DNA from: Thermobaculum terrenum ATCC BAA-798
GTDB taxonomy: Bacteria; Chloroflexota; Chloroflexia; Thermobaculales; Thermobaculaceae
DNA: 64,000 nt
Direction of reading: 5' to 3'
Assembly: GCF_000025005.1 (NCBI RefSeq)
Contig: NC_013526.1
Span: 186,001-250,000 of the forward strand
Shown here: in pieces, positions 8,790 through 16,392 of the stretch
How the letters are laid out: each line of letters begins with the position of its first letter
Numbering within the stretch: position 1 is the stretch's first letter
The notes under the pieces: generated by a model
The model's database searches: none
What the model was told of the DNA's origin: nothing
Seen by the model: the letters and a program-made list of their open reading frames with translations, nothing else
Position numbers and translations under genes: made by a program

Positions 8790-10097
8790 TTAGTCCGTAA
8801 ACGGCTTGATCGAGGCGTTGGCGTGGCCGACGATGATCTCGGTGCCCACGGGCAGGCCGAGCGTGTTGCGGGTGGTGACGTACACGTGGATCATGTTCAC
8901 GCTGACCGAGGCGCCCGTAGAGGTCACGCTCCCGGTCTGCTCGTTGAGGATCACGTAGCCCACGAGGGGCAGTTCTATGCGGGTGTTGGGCGCCACGTTC
9001 ACGGGCAAGGGTACACCCAACACCACCAGGTTGGCGAAGCGAGTGCCCGCCGTGGAGGTGGAGAGCCTGCCGTTGGCGCTGCTGGCGGTGGCCACCGCCT
9101 TGAGCCCGTCGAGCCGTATGAGCCCTCCCAGCAGGCTGACGTCGGCCACCTCGCTGGTGGTCGTGACGCTGGTGGAGCTCGTGCCCGTGGTGATCTCGGC
9201 GGTGTTGGTGCCCACGCCGGTGCTCAGGATCCCGCCGGCGATGCTTGCGCCCGCGGTGGTGTTAGTGTATGCTTTGTTGGCGGCGCTCAGGCATCCCAGG
9301 GAAACAAGCGCTACCTTCCCAAGCCTTCCCGTAGTGCTGCCTGCCGCCGCCTTCCCCAGCGCCGTGTAGGCCTGACCACCCGCTATCACGGTGGGCTCCC
9401 GGCGCGTGAAGCCGCTCTTGGCGTAGCCTACCACGATCTCCGCGCCCACGGGCAGGCCGAGGCTGTTGGACGTGGTAACGTACACGTGGATCATCGCGAT
9501 GCTCACGGTGGAGTAGCTGCGGTCGTTACCTCCGCGCTTCACCTCCTGGAGCACCAGGTAGCCCAGCCCAGGCAGATCGATCTGAGTGTTGGCGCGCACC
9601 GAGAGGATACTTCTGCCGTTGACCTTTAGGTTGACGAAGCGTGACGCTCCCCAGAAGCTCTGCACCTTGGTAGTGTCTGCCCTGGTGGTGGCGACGGCCT
9701 TGATAGCGTCTGCCGTGATCAGGCCATTCAGCAGGTTAAGCCCTGTGATCTCCGCGACGTTGCTTACGTACGCCGATGTGGGCTTCTTGTACGCCTGCAC
9801 TGACGCCTTGGCAGCTCCTAGGTTCAGGATGTTGCCTGCGTGCACGCTTGCCAGAGAGTTCGTAATCACCCTACCTCGCGTGCCGTTGCAGGGACACGGC
9901 GTATAGATGGTCTTGCCCAGCTCCGCGTTGATCGCCAGCAGGTTCGCGGACACCTGTGAGCTGTAAGCGCTGCCCATGAAGGACCCCCGCAGATTGTCCT
10001 CGGCCGATGCCTCCGGTGGCACGAGTAGCGTCGCCATCAGTAACACCAGCAAAGTCACCAAGCTCCAAAGCCTTGCTCGAACAGATCCCGTACCCAT
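8790..10097 (-). CDS. Exported protein with two choice-of-anchor-P-like repeats
   Basis: A 435-residue exported protein: basic start, hydrophobic stretch (LWSLVTLLVLLMATLLV) and an Ala-x-Ala-like site near 30. The mature part is a tandem duplication of about 190 residues. Each copy has a GxAY start, a VITNSLASV/TNTAEIT segment, an L-L-x-GLI-(T/R)-x-D-(A/G)-(I/L)-KAVA core and an end of the type VSxxMIHVYVTT-N-(S/T)LGLPVG-(A/T)-EI-(I/V)-VG. This resembles the choice-of-anchor P domain of actinobacterial surface proteins. No sortase or PEP anchor is seen at the C-terminus. Function is unknown; an extracellular structural or adhesive role is inferred. AAGGAGGT precedes the ATG. Confidence 0.72.
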   Translation of the reverse strand: MGTGSVRARLWSLVTLLVLLMATLLVPPEASAEDNLRGSFMGSAYSSQVSANLLAINAELGKTIYTPCPCNGTRGRVITNSLASVHAGNILNLGAAKASVQAYKKPTSAYVSNVAEITGLNLLNGLITADAIKAVATTRADTTKVQSFWGASRFVNLKVNGRSILSVRANTQIDLPGLGYLVLQEVKRGGNDRSYSTVSIAMIHVYVTTSNSLGLPVGAEIVVGYAKSGFTRREPTVIAGGQAYTALGKAAAGSTTGRLGKVALVSLGCLSAANKAYTNTTAGASIAGGILSTGVGTNTAEITTGTSSTSVTTTSEVADVSLLGGLIRLDGLKAVATASSANGRLSTSTAGTRFANLVVLGVPLPVNVAPNTRIELPLVGYVILNEQTGSVTSTGASVSVNMIHVYVTTRNTLGLPVGTEIIVGHANASIKPFTD

Positions 10098-10181
10098 TCT
10101 TGACCTCCTTTTTTACTTGCAAATAGATTTTGGTAATGAATTTGTACACCTATTAAGATAGAAATTCAAGTTAATTCAAAT

Positions 10182-10260
10182 TTTGACTTTGAATATTTGC
10201 ACTAAGTCAAATATAGGCTGTATCTTGACTTCCGATTGTGGGTATGGTACATTTCGTACC
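10182..10260 (+). promoter_or_regulatory. Promoter and inverted repeats for the aroF leader transcript
   Basis: TTGACT (10225-10230), 17 bases, then TACATT (10248-10253) form a good sigma-70-type promoter reading toward the leader peptide. The -10 overlaps a GGTAC/GTACC inverted repeat (10246-10260). Upstream, TTTGACTT (10182-10189) and AAGTCAAA (10204-10211) form an 8-bp inverted repeat that could bind a repressor. Transcription would begin near 10260, giving a short untranslated leader before the ATG at 10284. Confidence 0.6.
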
Positions 10261-10283
10261 AACAACAGATGGCAAGGGAAGAG

Positions 10284-10472
10284 ATGACTTCCGAGCTGGG
10301 CGCAAGCTTACAAACTACGGCAGACCTTGCAGGGACAACCTGGAGTCCGCGCCCGTCGTCGCTTGCCTATCTCCGCCGCCTAGTTAGCCTTCCGGGCTAT
10401 TACTTTGCCTACTACTTTTACTTTTACTTTTTTGGCTACTACGCGTTGCCCGGGAGGTCGGCAGGTGGCTAG
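10284..10472 (+). CDS. Tyr/Phe-rich leader peptide of the DAHP synthase attenuator
   Basis: This 62-codon frame ends in a run YYFAYYFYFYFFGYY (codons at 10398-10442): eight tyrosines and five phenylalanines in fifteen residues. It is followed by ALPGRSAGG and a TAG. Such composition has no obvious structural meaning but is the hallmark of an attenuation leader whose ribosome senses charged tRNA-Tyr and tRNA-Phe. The ATG at 10284 has AAGGGAAGAG just before it and fits a transcription start near 10260; ATG 10269 in the same frame is an alternative. The run sits exactly between two RNA segments that pair with each other (10387-10397 and 10448-10458). The product itself is probably dispensable. 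Confidence 0.75.
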   Translation: MTSELGASLQTTADLAGTTWSPRPSSLAYLRRLVSLPGYYFAYYFYFYFFGYYALPGRSAGG

Positions 10473-10550
10473 GTTGTAGGGATTACGTTAGACCAGCTAA
10501 CTTGGAGAGGGGACCTTCCGGGAGAGCGGAAGGTCCCCTCTCTGTATTTT
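10387..10550 (+). promoter_or_regulatory. Ribosome-dependent transcription attenuator with intrinsic terminator
   Basis: Segment 1 (10387-10397, core CCTTCCGGG) can pair with segment 2 (10448-10458, core CCCGGGAGG), 11 bp with two G-U pairs, looping out all aromatic codons. Segment 2 (CCCGGGAGGTC, 10449-10459) can instead pair with segment 3 (GACCTTCCGGG, 10512-10522), 11 bp with one G-U. Segment 3 is part of the left arm of the terminator, GAGAGGGGACCTTCCG (10505-10520), which pairs perfectly with 10527-10542 and is followed by a T-rich tail (TCTGTATTTT, to 10550). The leader stop codon (10470-10472) is 11 bases beyond segment 2, so a ribosome finishing the leader would cover segment 2 and favour termination. 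Confidence 0.8.
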
Positions 10551-10608
10551 GGGCGGCGGACGTAAGAGTTCTCTTCCCAGAACACAAATACCGAGAGGGA
10601 GGATCGAG

Positions 10609-11664
10609 ATGTTGGTAATAATGAAGTCCAGTGCTACAGAGGAGGAGATAGGGAGGGTGATAGAGAGGATAGAGGTGGAGGGATTGAGTGCGCATGTGAG
10701 TCGAGGGATGGAGAGGACGGTGATAGGGGTGATAGGGCAGGGGGTGGACGTGCATCGGATAGCAGGAGTGCTAGGGGGCATGAGTGGGGTGGAGAGCCTG
10801 GTGCCGATCAGCAAGCCTTTCAAGCTGGCCAGCAGGGAGTTTCATCCCCAGGACACGGTGGTGGAGGTCAACGGGGTGAGGATAGGAGGGGAGGAGGTGG
10901 TGGTGATAGGAGGGCCATGCAGTGTGGAGAGCGAGGAGCAGACGCTGGCGACTGCCAGGGCGGTGAAGGCTGCTGGAGGGAAGCTGTTGAGGGGAGGGGC
11001 CTACAAGCCCAGGACCTCGCCGTACAGTTTTCGAGGGATGGGAGTGAGGGGATTGGAGATACTGGCCAGGGCGAGGGAGGAGACGGGTTTGGGGGTGGTG
11101 ACGGAGGTGATGAGTGTGGAGGAGCTGCCGGTGGTGATGGAGTATGCGGACATGCTGCAGATAGGCACGAGGAACATGCAGAACTATGCGTTGTTGGAGG
11201 CGGTGGGGAGGACGGAGATGCCAGTGCTTTTGAAGCGTGGGATGAGTGCGACGGTAGAGGAGTGGTTGTTGGCAGCGGAGTACATCATGGCGCAGGGCAA
11301 CAGGCGAGTGGTGTTGTGTGAGAGGGGTATAAGGTCGTTTGATCCTTACACGAGGAACGTGTTTGATGTGGGGGCGATAGCGTTGGTGAAGGGGTTATCG
11401 CACCTGCCTGTGATAGGGGATCCCAGTCAGGGGACAGGGAGGGCTAGTTTGGTGGTGCCTGTGAGTTTGGCGGCTGTGGCGGCTGGAGCTGATGGGTTGT
11501 TGGTGGAGGTGCATCCCAATCCGGAGGGTGCGATGAGCGACAACGCCCAGCAGGTGACGTTTGAGGGTTTTGAGGAGCTGATGGCAGGCGTCAGGAGGGT
11601 GGCCAGCGCTATCGGCAGATCCGCCGCCGAGCCCGCACGCGAGCCCCAGGGGGTGAGCGCCTAG
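10609..11664 (+). CDS. aroF: 3-deoxy-7-phosphoheptulonate (DAHP) synthase, type I-beta with N-terminal regulatory domain
   Basis: DAHP synthase condenses phosphoenolpyruvate and erythrose 4-phosphate, the first step of the shikimate pathway. The 351-residue protein has an N-terminal ferredoxin-like (ACT-like) domain (about 1-70) as in the Tyr-inhibited Thermotoga enzyme. A TIM barrel follows with GGPCSVES, GGAYKPRTSPYSFRG, IGTRNMQNY, LKRGM and GDPSQGTGR. The ATG at 10609 has GAGGGAGGA before it; an earlier in-frame start is inside the leader and lacks a ribosome site. Regulation is probably double: feedback through the N-terminal domain and attenuation at 10387-10550. The coding strand is conspicuously G-rich and C-poor up to about 11530 and then returns to C-rich codons. 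Confidence 0.93.
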   Translation: MLVIMKSSATEEEIGRVIERIEVEGLSAHVSRGMERTVIGVIGQGVDVHRIAGVLGGMSGVESLVPISKPFKLASREFHPQDTVVEVNGVRIGGEEVVVIGGPCSVESEEQTLATARAVKAAGGKLLRGGAYKPRTSPYSFRGMGVRGLEILARAREETGLGVVTEVMSVEELPVVMEYADMLQIGTRNMQNYALLEAVGRTEMPVLLKRGMSATVEEWLLAAEYIMAQGNRRVVLCERGIRSFDPYTRNVFDVGAIALVKGLSHLPVIGDPSQGTGRASLVVPVSLAAVAAGADGLLVEVHPNPEGAMSDNAQQVTFEGFEELMAGVRRVASAIGRSAAEPAREPQGVSA

Positions 11665-11708
11665 CGGGACCTGCCCTCCCTGTGCGCGCGGTGCTATAAT
11701 CAGGCGAG

Positions 11709-13199
11709 ATGCGCGCGGCTCAGAACTTGTCTTATGCTTACAGGGCGGCCAAGGGGCGCTGGTCGTGGCTGGCGCCCCTCGGGCGTGGGCGGTGGTCGGG
11801 CTACCTGCTGGCGATCGGGGGGGTGGCGGCGATCACCCGCCTCATCTCCCTGGTGTTCACTCGCTGGCACATCGCCAACATCTCCATGATCTACCTGCTG
11901 CTGGTGCTCGCCCTGGCGGTGCTGTACGGGAGCGGTCCAGCGGTGCTGGCCTCGGTGGCGGCCTTCCTGGCGTTCGACTGGTTCTTCGTGCAGCCCACGT
12001 GGTCCCTCACGATCCGCGATCCCGACGAGTGGCTGGCCCTCTGCCTCTTCCTGGTCACCGCGCTCATCACCGGGCAGCTGGCGGGCAACCTGAGGTCGCG
12101 CGAGGCTCAGCTCCACAGGCGGGCTCGAGAGCTGGAGGTGGTCAACGACCTGACGCGCTCCATCCTGCTGGACGTCAACCTGGAGGGACTGCTGCGGCGG
12201 CTGGTGACCAACATCTCGGAGATGCTTGGGCTGTCGGCCTGCAAGGTGATCATCCCGGACGAGAATGGCAGGCTGCGGACCGTCGTCCAGTGGCCCGCGC
12301 CTGTCGCGGGGGAGGATCCGCCCCACAGGGTGGCAGTGCCCCTGATGCTGGAGGATCGGTCGAGGGGCGTGCTGATGGCCTACCGAGACGCGCAGGGGCT
12401 GCCCTTCAGCGCCGATGAGCTGCGGGTGCTGAGGGCCTGTGCCGATCAGGTGGCGGTGGCGATGGAGCGCGAGAGGCTGATGGCCGAGGAGCAGCGGGCA
12501 GCGCTGCTGGAGGAGTCGGACCGCATGAAGAGCGCGCTGCTCTCCTCGATGTCGCATGAGCTGCGGACACCGCTATCCGTTATCCGGGCGGCGGCGGGCG
12601 GCATGCTGGAGGCGCCGGAGATGCCCCCGGCGCTGCGCGAGCTCGCGCTATCCATAGACCGCGAGGCGTCCCGCCTCGACCGCCTGGTAGGCAACCTGCT
12701 GGACATGTCCAGGATAGAGGCCGGGGTGCTCAGGCCCCACCCGGAGCCGCAAGCCCTGGATGAGATAGTGGGGGCCGTGCTCCAGCGCCTGCGGCCCCTG
12801 CTGGGGGAGCGTCCCGTGCTGCTGGATTTCCCCCCCGATCTGCCCTTGGTGGCCTTTGACGCCCTGCAGATCGACCAGGTGCTCACCAACCTCCTGGACA
12901 ACGCCTGCAAGTTCTCTCCCCCGGGGACCGAGATCCAGGTCGGCGCCGCCGTCGAGGCGCTGCAGGTGCGCGTGTGGGTGCGCAACCGCACATGTCGACC
13001 CCTGAGCGACGAGGAGCTGCGTCGGGTGTTCGACAAGTTCTACCGCGCCGGCGGGGAGAACCCGGGCAGCGGGCTGGGGCTGACCATCTGCAAGGCCATC
13101 GTGGAGGCCCACGGCGGCAGCGTGCGCGCCGCCCGCGTCGGGGAAGGCCAGGTGGAGTTCTCCTTTGCGCTCCCCCTGCAGGGCACGGACGGGAGGTAG
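11709..13199 (+). CDS. Membrane sensor histidine kinase with KdpD-like DUF4118 domain
   Basis: This 496-residue kinase carries a DUF4118 four-helix membrane domain (about 28-120; FLAFDWFFVQPTWSLTIRDP is its hallmark). A GAF-like domain (about 150-255), HisKA with the phosphorylated His in SHELRTPLS, and HATPase_c (NLLDNACKFSPP, GSGLGLTICKAIVEAHGG) follow. It lacks the cytoplasmic KdpD/USP head of classical KdpD. It is closely similar in its membrane part to the kinase at 38947-40566, so the two are paralogues. The cognate response regulator starts 3 bases after it and a KimA-like potassium transporter follows, so sensing of potassium or turgor is likely. Confidence 0.9.
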   Translation: MRAAQNLSYAYRAAKGRWSWLAPLGRGRWSGYLLAIGGVAAITRLISLVFTRWHIANISMIYLLLVLALAVLYGSGPAVLASVAAFLAFDWFFVQPTWSLTIRDPDEWLALCLFLVTALITGQLAGNLRSREAQLHRRARELEVVNDLTRSILLDVNLEGLLRRLVTNISEMLGLSACKVIIPDENGRLRTVVQWPAPVAGEDPPHRVAVPLMLEDRSRGVLMAYRDAQGLPFSADELRVLRACADQVAVAMERERLMAEEQRAALLEESDRMKSALLSSMSHELRTPLSVIRAAAGGMLEAPEMPPALRELALSIDREASRLDRLVGNLLDMSRIEAGVLRPHPEPQALDEIVGAVLQRLRPLLGERPVLLDFPPDLPLVAFDALQIDQVLTNLLDNACKFSPPGTEIQVGAAVEALQVRVWVRNRTCRPLSDEELRRVFDKFYRAGGENPGSGLGLTICKAIVEAHGGSVRAARVGEGQVEFSFALPLQGTDGR

Positions 13200-13202
13200 G
13201 TT

Positions 13203-13904
13203 GTGTCCCAGCGACAGCCCAAGGCTAGGGTGCTGGTGATCGACGACGAGCACGAGATCCTGCGCATCCTCAAGTCGGTGCTGACAAACGCTGGCTACGC
13301 CGTCAGCGTGGCCTCATCTGGGGAGGAGGGGATGGAGCTGTTCGGGCTGCAGCCGTTCGACGCCGTGCTGCTCGACCTCCGGATGCCCGGGCTCAGTGGG
13401 TTGGAGGTGTGCGCCTGGCTGCGGGCGAGGTCCGACGTGCCGATCATCGTGCTCTCCGTGATGGGGGAGGAGAACGACAAGGTAAGGGCTCTGGACACGG
13501 GCGCCGACGACTACCTGGTGAAGCCCTTCGGGGTGGCCGAGCTGCTGGCAAGGCTCCGGGCAGCGCTGCGGCGAGCCGGCAGCAAGGGGCAGCCGGAGAT
13601 GATCGTGCGCAGCGGGGACCTGACCATAGACCTTGAGCGGCGGGCGGTCTATGTGGCGGGGCAGCTGGTGCGCCTGACTCCCACGGAGTACGACGTCCTC
13701 AAGTGCCTGGCGGTGCACGGCGGCAAGGTGGTGACGCATCGCATGCTCCTGCGGGAGGTGTGGGGCTCCGAGCAGCCGGCGGATACCTCCAACCTGCGGT
13801 ACACCATCACCCAGATCAGGCGCAAGCTGGGCGATGATCCCACTCACCCCCGCTACATCCTCACGGAACCCGGGGTGGGCTACCGGCTGATGGTCGACGG
13901 CTAA
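13203..13904 (+). CDS. OmpR/KdpE-family response regulator
   Basis: The 233-residue regulator has a receiver domain (about 8-120: acidic pocket IDDEHE, phospho-accepting Asp in VLLDLRMPG, KPFG lysine) and a C-terminal OmpR-type winged helix (LTPTEYDVLKCLAVHGG, then VWGSEQ and YILTEPGVGYRLMV). It starts with GTG 3 bases after the kinase stop. It is related to the KdpE at 38258. Four direct pentamer boxes (13908-13955) begin just past its stop and precede the promoter of the next genes; they are its most likely binding site. Confidence 0.92.
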   Translation: MSQRQPKARVLVIDDEHEILRILKSVLTNAGYAVSVASSGEEGMELFGLQPFDAVLLDLRMPGLSGLEVCAWLRARSDVPIIVLSVMGEENDKVRALDTGADDYLVKPFGVAELLARLRAALRRAGSKGQPEMIVRSGDLTIDLERRAVYVAGQLVRLTPTEYDVLKCLAVHGGKVVTHRMLLREVWGSEQPADTSNLRYTITQIRRKLGDDPTHPRYILTEPGVGYRLMVDG

Positions 13905-13907
13905 GCT

Positions 13908-13972
13908 CTAACATCTTCCTAACAGCTTGCCGGCTTTTCCCAACATCTCCCTAACGCCCCGGCTGCCATACT
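13908..13972 (+). promoter_or_regulatory. Four-box direct-repeat operator and -10 for the KimA-like operon
   Basis: CTAAC occurs at 13908 and 13919, then CCAAC at 13940 and CTAAC at 13951. Spacings are 11, 21 and 11 bp, so all boxes lie on the same DNA face. Eleven bases after the last box is CATACT (13967-13972), a plausible -10 with no -35. This is the layout of an OmpR/PhoB-class activator site replacing the -35. The gene starting at 13989 follows with GGAGG. Confidence 0.62.
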
Positions 13973-13988
13973 CTACTGGAGGCAGCTG

Positions 13989-14345
13989 GTGGAGCAAGCA
14001 GAAGCACGACACATATACGTCCTCTACATGGGCAGGAGCTCCCGAGATGAGCTCGAGGCGGCCTGCGTGCTGGCGGCATCGGACCCTTCCTGGAGGGTCG
14101 TGGTGCTCCTACCCGAGCTGGAGCCGCTGCCAGGCTTTGAGCTGGCGCTGTTGGAGGCGACCCTCCGCGAGCTCGCCACCGCCTACGGCGTCGAGGTGGA
14201 GGTGAGGCCGCGCGTCGACCAGGAGGCGTCCGCCGTGTACGCACCGGTGACGTGCCGCCGGCCAGGACTGCGCTCCACCGTCGGGGGTATCGGCAGCCGC
14301 CTGCGCAGGTATGGAGGGCGGCTGTTCAGCAGGGGCAAGCGCTAG
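13989..14345 (+). CDS. Small hypothetical protein in the potassium operon
   Basis: A 118-residue basic, cytoplasmic-looking protein with no motif I can name. The first 70 residues alternate strand and helix (HIYVLYMGRSSRDELEAA, then WRVVVLLPELEPLPG and VEVEVRPRVD), loosely like a universal-stress-protein half. The C-terminus is Arg/Gly-rich. The GTG start has GGAGG seven bases upstream, and the gene lies immediately behind the four-box operator and 28 bases before the transporter start, so it is probably a real first gene of that operon. A role in controlling the transporter is only inference. Confidence 0.6.
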   Translation: MEQAEARHIYVLYMGRSSRDELEAACVLAASDPSWRVVVLLPELEPLPGFELALLEATLRELATAYGVEVEVRPRVDQEASAVYAPVTCRRPGLRSTVGGIGSRLRRYGGRLFSRGKR

Positions 14346-14373
14346 ATATGGCTTCCGGAGGTTTGTGCGGGCT

Positions 14374-16392
14374 ATGAACGGGAACGATGGACGAGGGACC
14401 TCCAGCAGGAGGATCTCCTACAGCGACCTGGAGAAAAGGCAGCTAGTGCGTGGGGCCAAACCTGGCAACCGTTTCGTGCGCGTCCAGCCGAGCCAGGAGT
14501 TCTACCGTACCGGGCCTGGCTGGCTGGTGCCTCGCCCGGACGTGGTGGAGCCCAAGGGGTTGCTGGGCAGGCTGCGACGGTTGATAGTGGGCAGGCCGAT
14601 CCCCTCAGCGCTGGAGGTGCACGAGAGGTTGAACAAGATCAAGGGGTTGGCTGTGCTCTCCTCAGATGCCATCTCCTCGGTGGCCTACGGTCCCGAGGCG
14701 ACGATGAGGATACTGATCACGGCTGGCCTGGCCTACCTGTCGTTTACCTGGCCCATAGCTATCGCCATAGCCCTGCTCATAGCCATAGTAGCCTTCTCTT
14801 ACCGTCAGACCATCAAGGCTTATCCCTCGGGAGGCGGCAGCTACATAGTGGCCAGCGAGAACCTGGGGCCCATACCTGGCCTGGTGGCGGCCTCCTCGCT
14901 CCTGTTCGACTACATCCTGACGGTGGCGGTCTCGATCGCCTCCGGCACGGCGGCCATCACCTCCCTCTTCCCCAGGCTGCTGCCCTACACCGTGGAGATC
15001 ACGGTGGCTGCCATCCTGTTCATCATGATCGTGAACCTGAGGGGGATCAGGGAGTCCGGGACAGTGTTCACCCTGCCCCCCTACGTGTTCATAGTCAGCG
15101 TGTACGTCACGATCCTGGTGGGGCTGTACAAGCTCACGCTGGGTGGGGGGATCCACTACACCCCGCCGCCCTCGGCGGTGCACCCTGGTGGTCGGCAGTT
15201 CGGCCTCCTCCTGCTGCTGGCGGCTTTCTCCGAGGGCTGCTCGGCCATGACCGGGACCGAGGCCATAGCCAACGGCGTCCCCGCATTCAAACCTCCCGAG
15301 TGGCGTAATGCGCGCACGACGATGTCCTGGATGGCCATTATCTTGGCAACGCTCGTATTGGGTGTGGGTTTCCTGGCCACGCACATGCATGTGCTGCCGG
15401 CCACTGATGAGACGGTCTTGTCTCAGATAGGGCGCTCGATCTTCGGCCCTGGCCCGATGTGGTGGGTCCTGCAGGTATCTACGGCGCTCATCCTGGTGCT
15501 CGCCGCCACCACGGCCTTCATGGACTTCCCGCGCCTGATGTCCATCCTGGCCAAGGACCGCTACGCGCCCAGGGTGTTCCAGTACCGAGGCGACAGGTTG
15601 GCCTTCACGAGCGGGATAATCGCCCTGTCCGTGGTGGCGATAGTGCTGGAGCTGGTGTTCAAGGGCAGCGTGGAGAAGCTGATCCCGCTGTATGCCGTGG
15701 GCGTGTTCACCAGCTTCACCCTCTCGCAGGCGGGCATGGTGGTGCACTGGCGGCGCGAGCGCGAGCGGGGATGGCGGCGTTCGGCCATCATCAACGGTGT
15801 GGGCGCGGTGATCACGGGCATCGTGACGCTGATCATAGGCATCACCAAGTTCACCCACGGCGCCTGGCTCGTGATAGTGCTGGTGCCCGTGGCGGTGCTG
15901 ACCTTATGGGCGATCCACAAGCACTACGTGCGGTTGGAGACCACCAGGAAGACCGAGATACCAATGGACCCGCAGCAGATACGCCTGCGCGCGGTGGTGC
16001 CCATCAGGGATCTAGGGGTGCAAGCCAAGCAGGCCGTGGCCTTCGCGCAGGCGATCACCAGGCAGAACGCGCAGGTGGTGGCCGTGCACGTGGAGGACGA
16101 TCCACAGGAGGCCGAGGAGCTGCGCAAGGCGTGGTACCGCTGGAACCCAGAGGTGGAGCTGCTCATCATAGAGTCACCGTATAGGTCGCTGCTGAGGCCG
16201 CTGTTGGCTTACATCAGCGCCCTCAAGGAGACGTATCCGGACGATACGGTGGTGGTGGTGCTGCCCGAGTTCGTGCCCTCCCACTGGTGGGAGCAGCTGC
16301 TGCACAACCAGACTGCGCTCCGGATAAAGGCCGCGCTGCTGTTCTACCCTGGCGTGGTGGTGGCTAACGTGCCCTATCACCTGGAGAAGTAG
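14374..16392 (+). CDS. KimA-like APC-family potassium transporter
   Basis: The 672-residue protein has about 12 membrane segments (about 90-520) of the amino acid-polyamine-organocation superfamily and a soluble C-terminal domain (about 540-670, starting RLRAVVPIRDLG). Typical signatures are LSSDAISSVAYGPEATM near the first helix and SGGGSYIVASENLG. This combination is that of KimA (YdaO), a proton-coupled high-affinity potassium importer. ATG 14374 is chosen; a GTG at 14365 is too close to GGAGG, and an earlier in-frame start would overlap the preceding gene. The two-component system upstream supports a potassium role. The last 29 bases overlap the convergent DedA gene. Confidence 0.85.
   Translation: MNGNDGRGTSSRRISYSDLEKRQLVRGAKPGNRFVRVQPSQEFYRTGPGWLVPRPDVVEPKGLLGRLRRLIVGRPIPSALEVHERLNKIKGLAVLSSDAISSVAYGPEATMRILITAGLAYLSFTWPIAIAIALLIAIVAFSYRQTIKAYPSGGGSYIVASENLGPIPGLVAASSLLFDYILTVAVSIASGTAAITSLFPRLLPYTVEITVAAILFIMIVNLRGIRESGTVFTLPPYVFIVSVYVTILVGLYKLTLGGGIHYTPPPSAVHPGGRQFGLLLLLAAFSEGCSAMTGTEAIANGVPAFKPPEWRNARTTMSWMAIILATLVLGVGFLATHMHVLPATDETVLSQIGRSIFGPGPMWWVLQVSTALILVLAATTAFMDFPRLMSILAKDRYAPRVFQYRGDRLAFTSGIIALSVVAIVLELVFKGSVEKLIPLYAVGVFTSFTLSQAGMVVHWRRERERGWRRSAIINGVGAVITGIVTLIIGITKFTHGAWLVIVLVPVAVLTLWAIHKHYVRLETTRKTEIPMDPQQIRLRAVVPIRDLGVQAKQAVAFAQAITRQNAQVVAVHVEDDPQEAEELRKAWYRWNPEVELLIIESPYRSLLRPLLAYISALKETYPDDTVVVVLPEFVPSHWWEQLLHNQTALRIKAALLFYPGVVVANVPYHLEK

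Noticed and set aside
14662-15858. 398-codon minus-strand frame
   Set aside because: Antisense to the KimA-like transporter, low-complexity polar product, no ribosome site.
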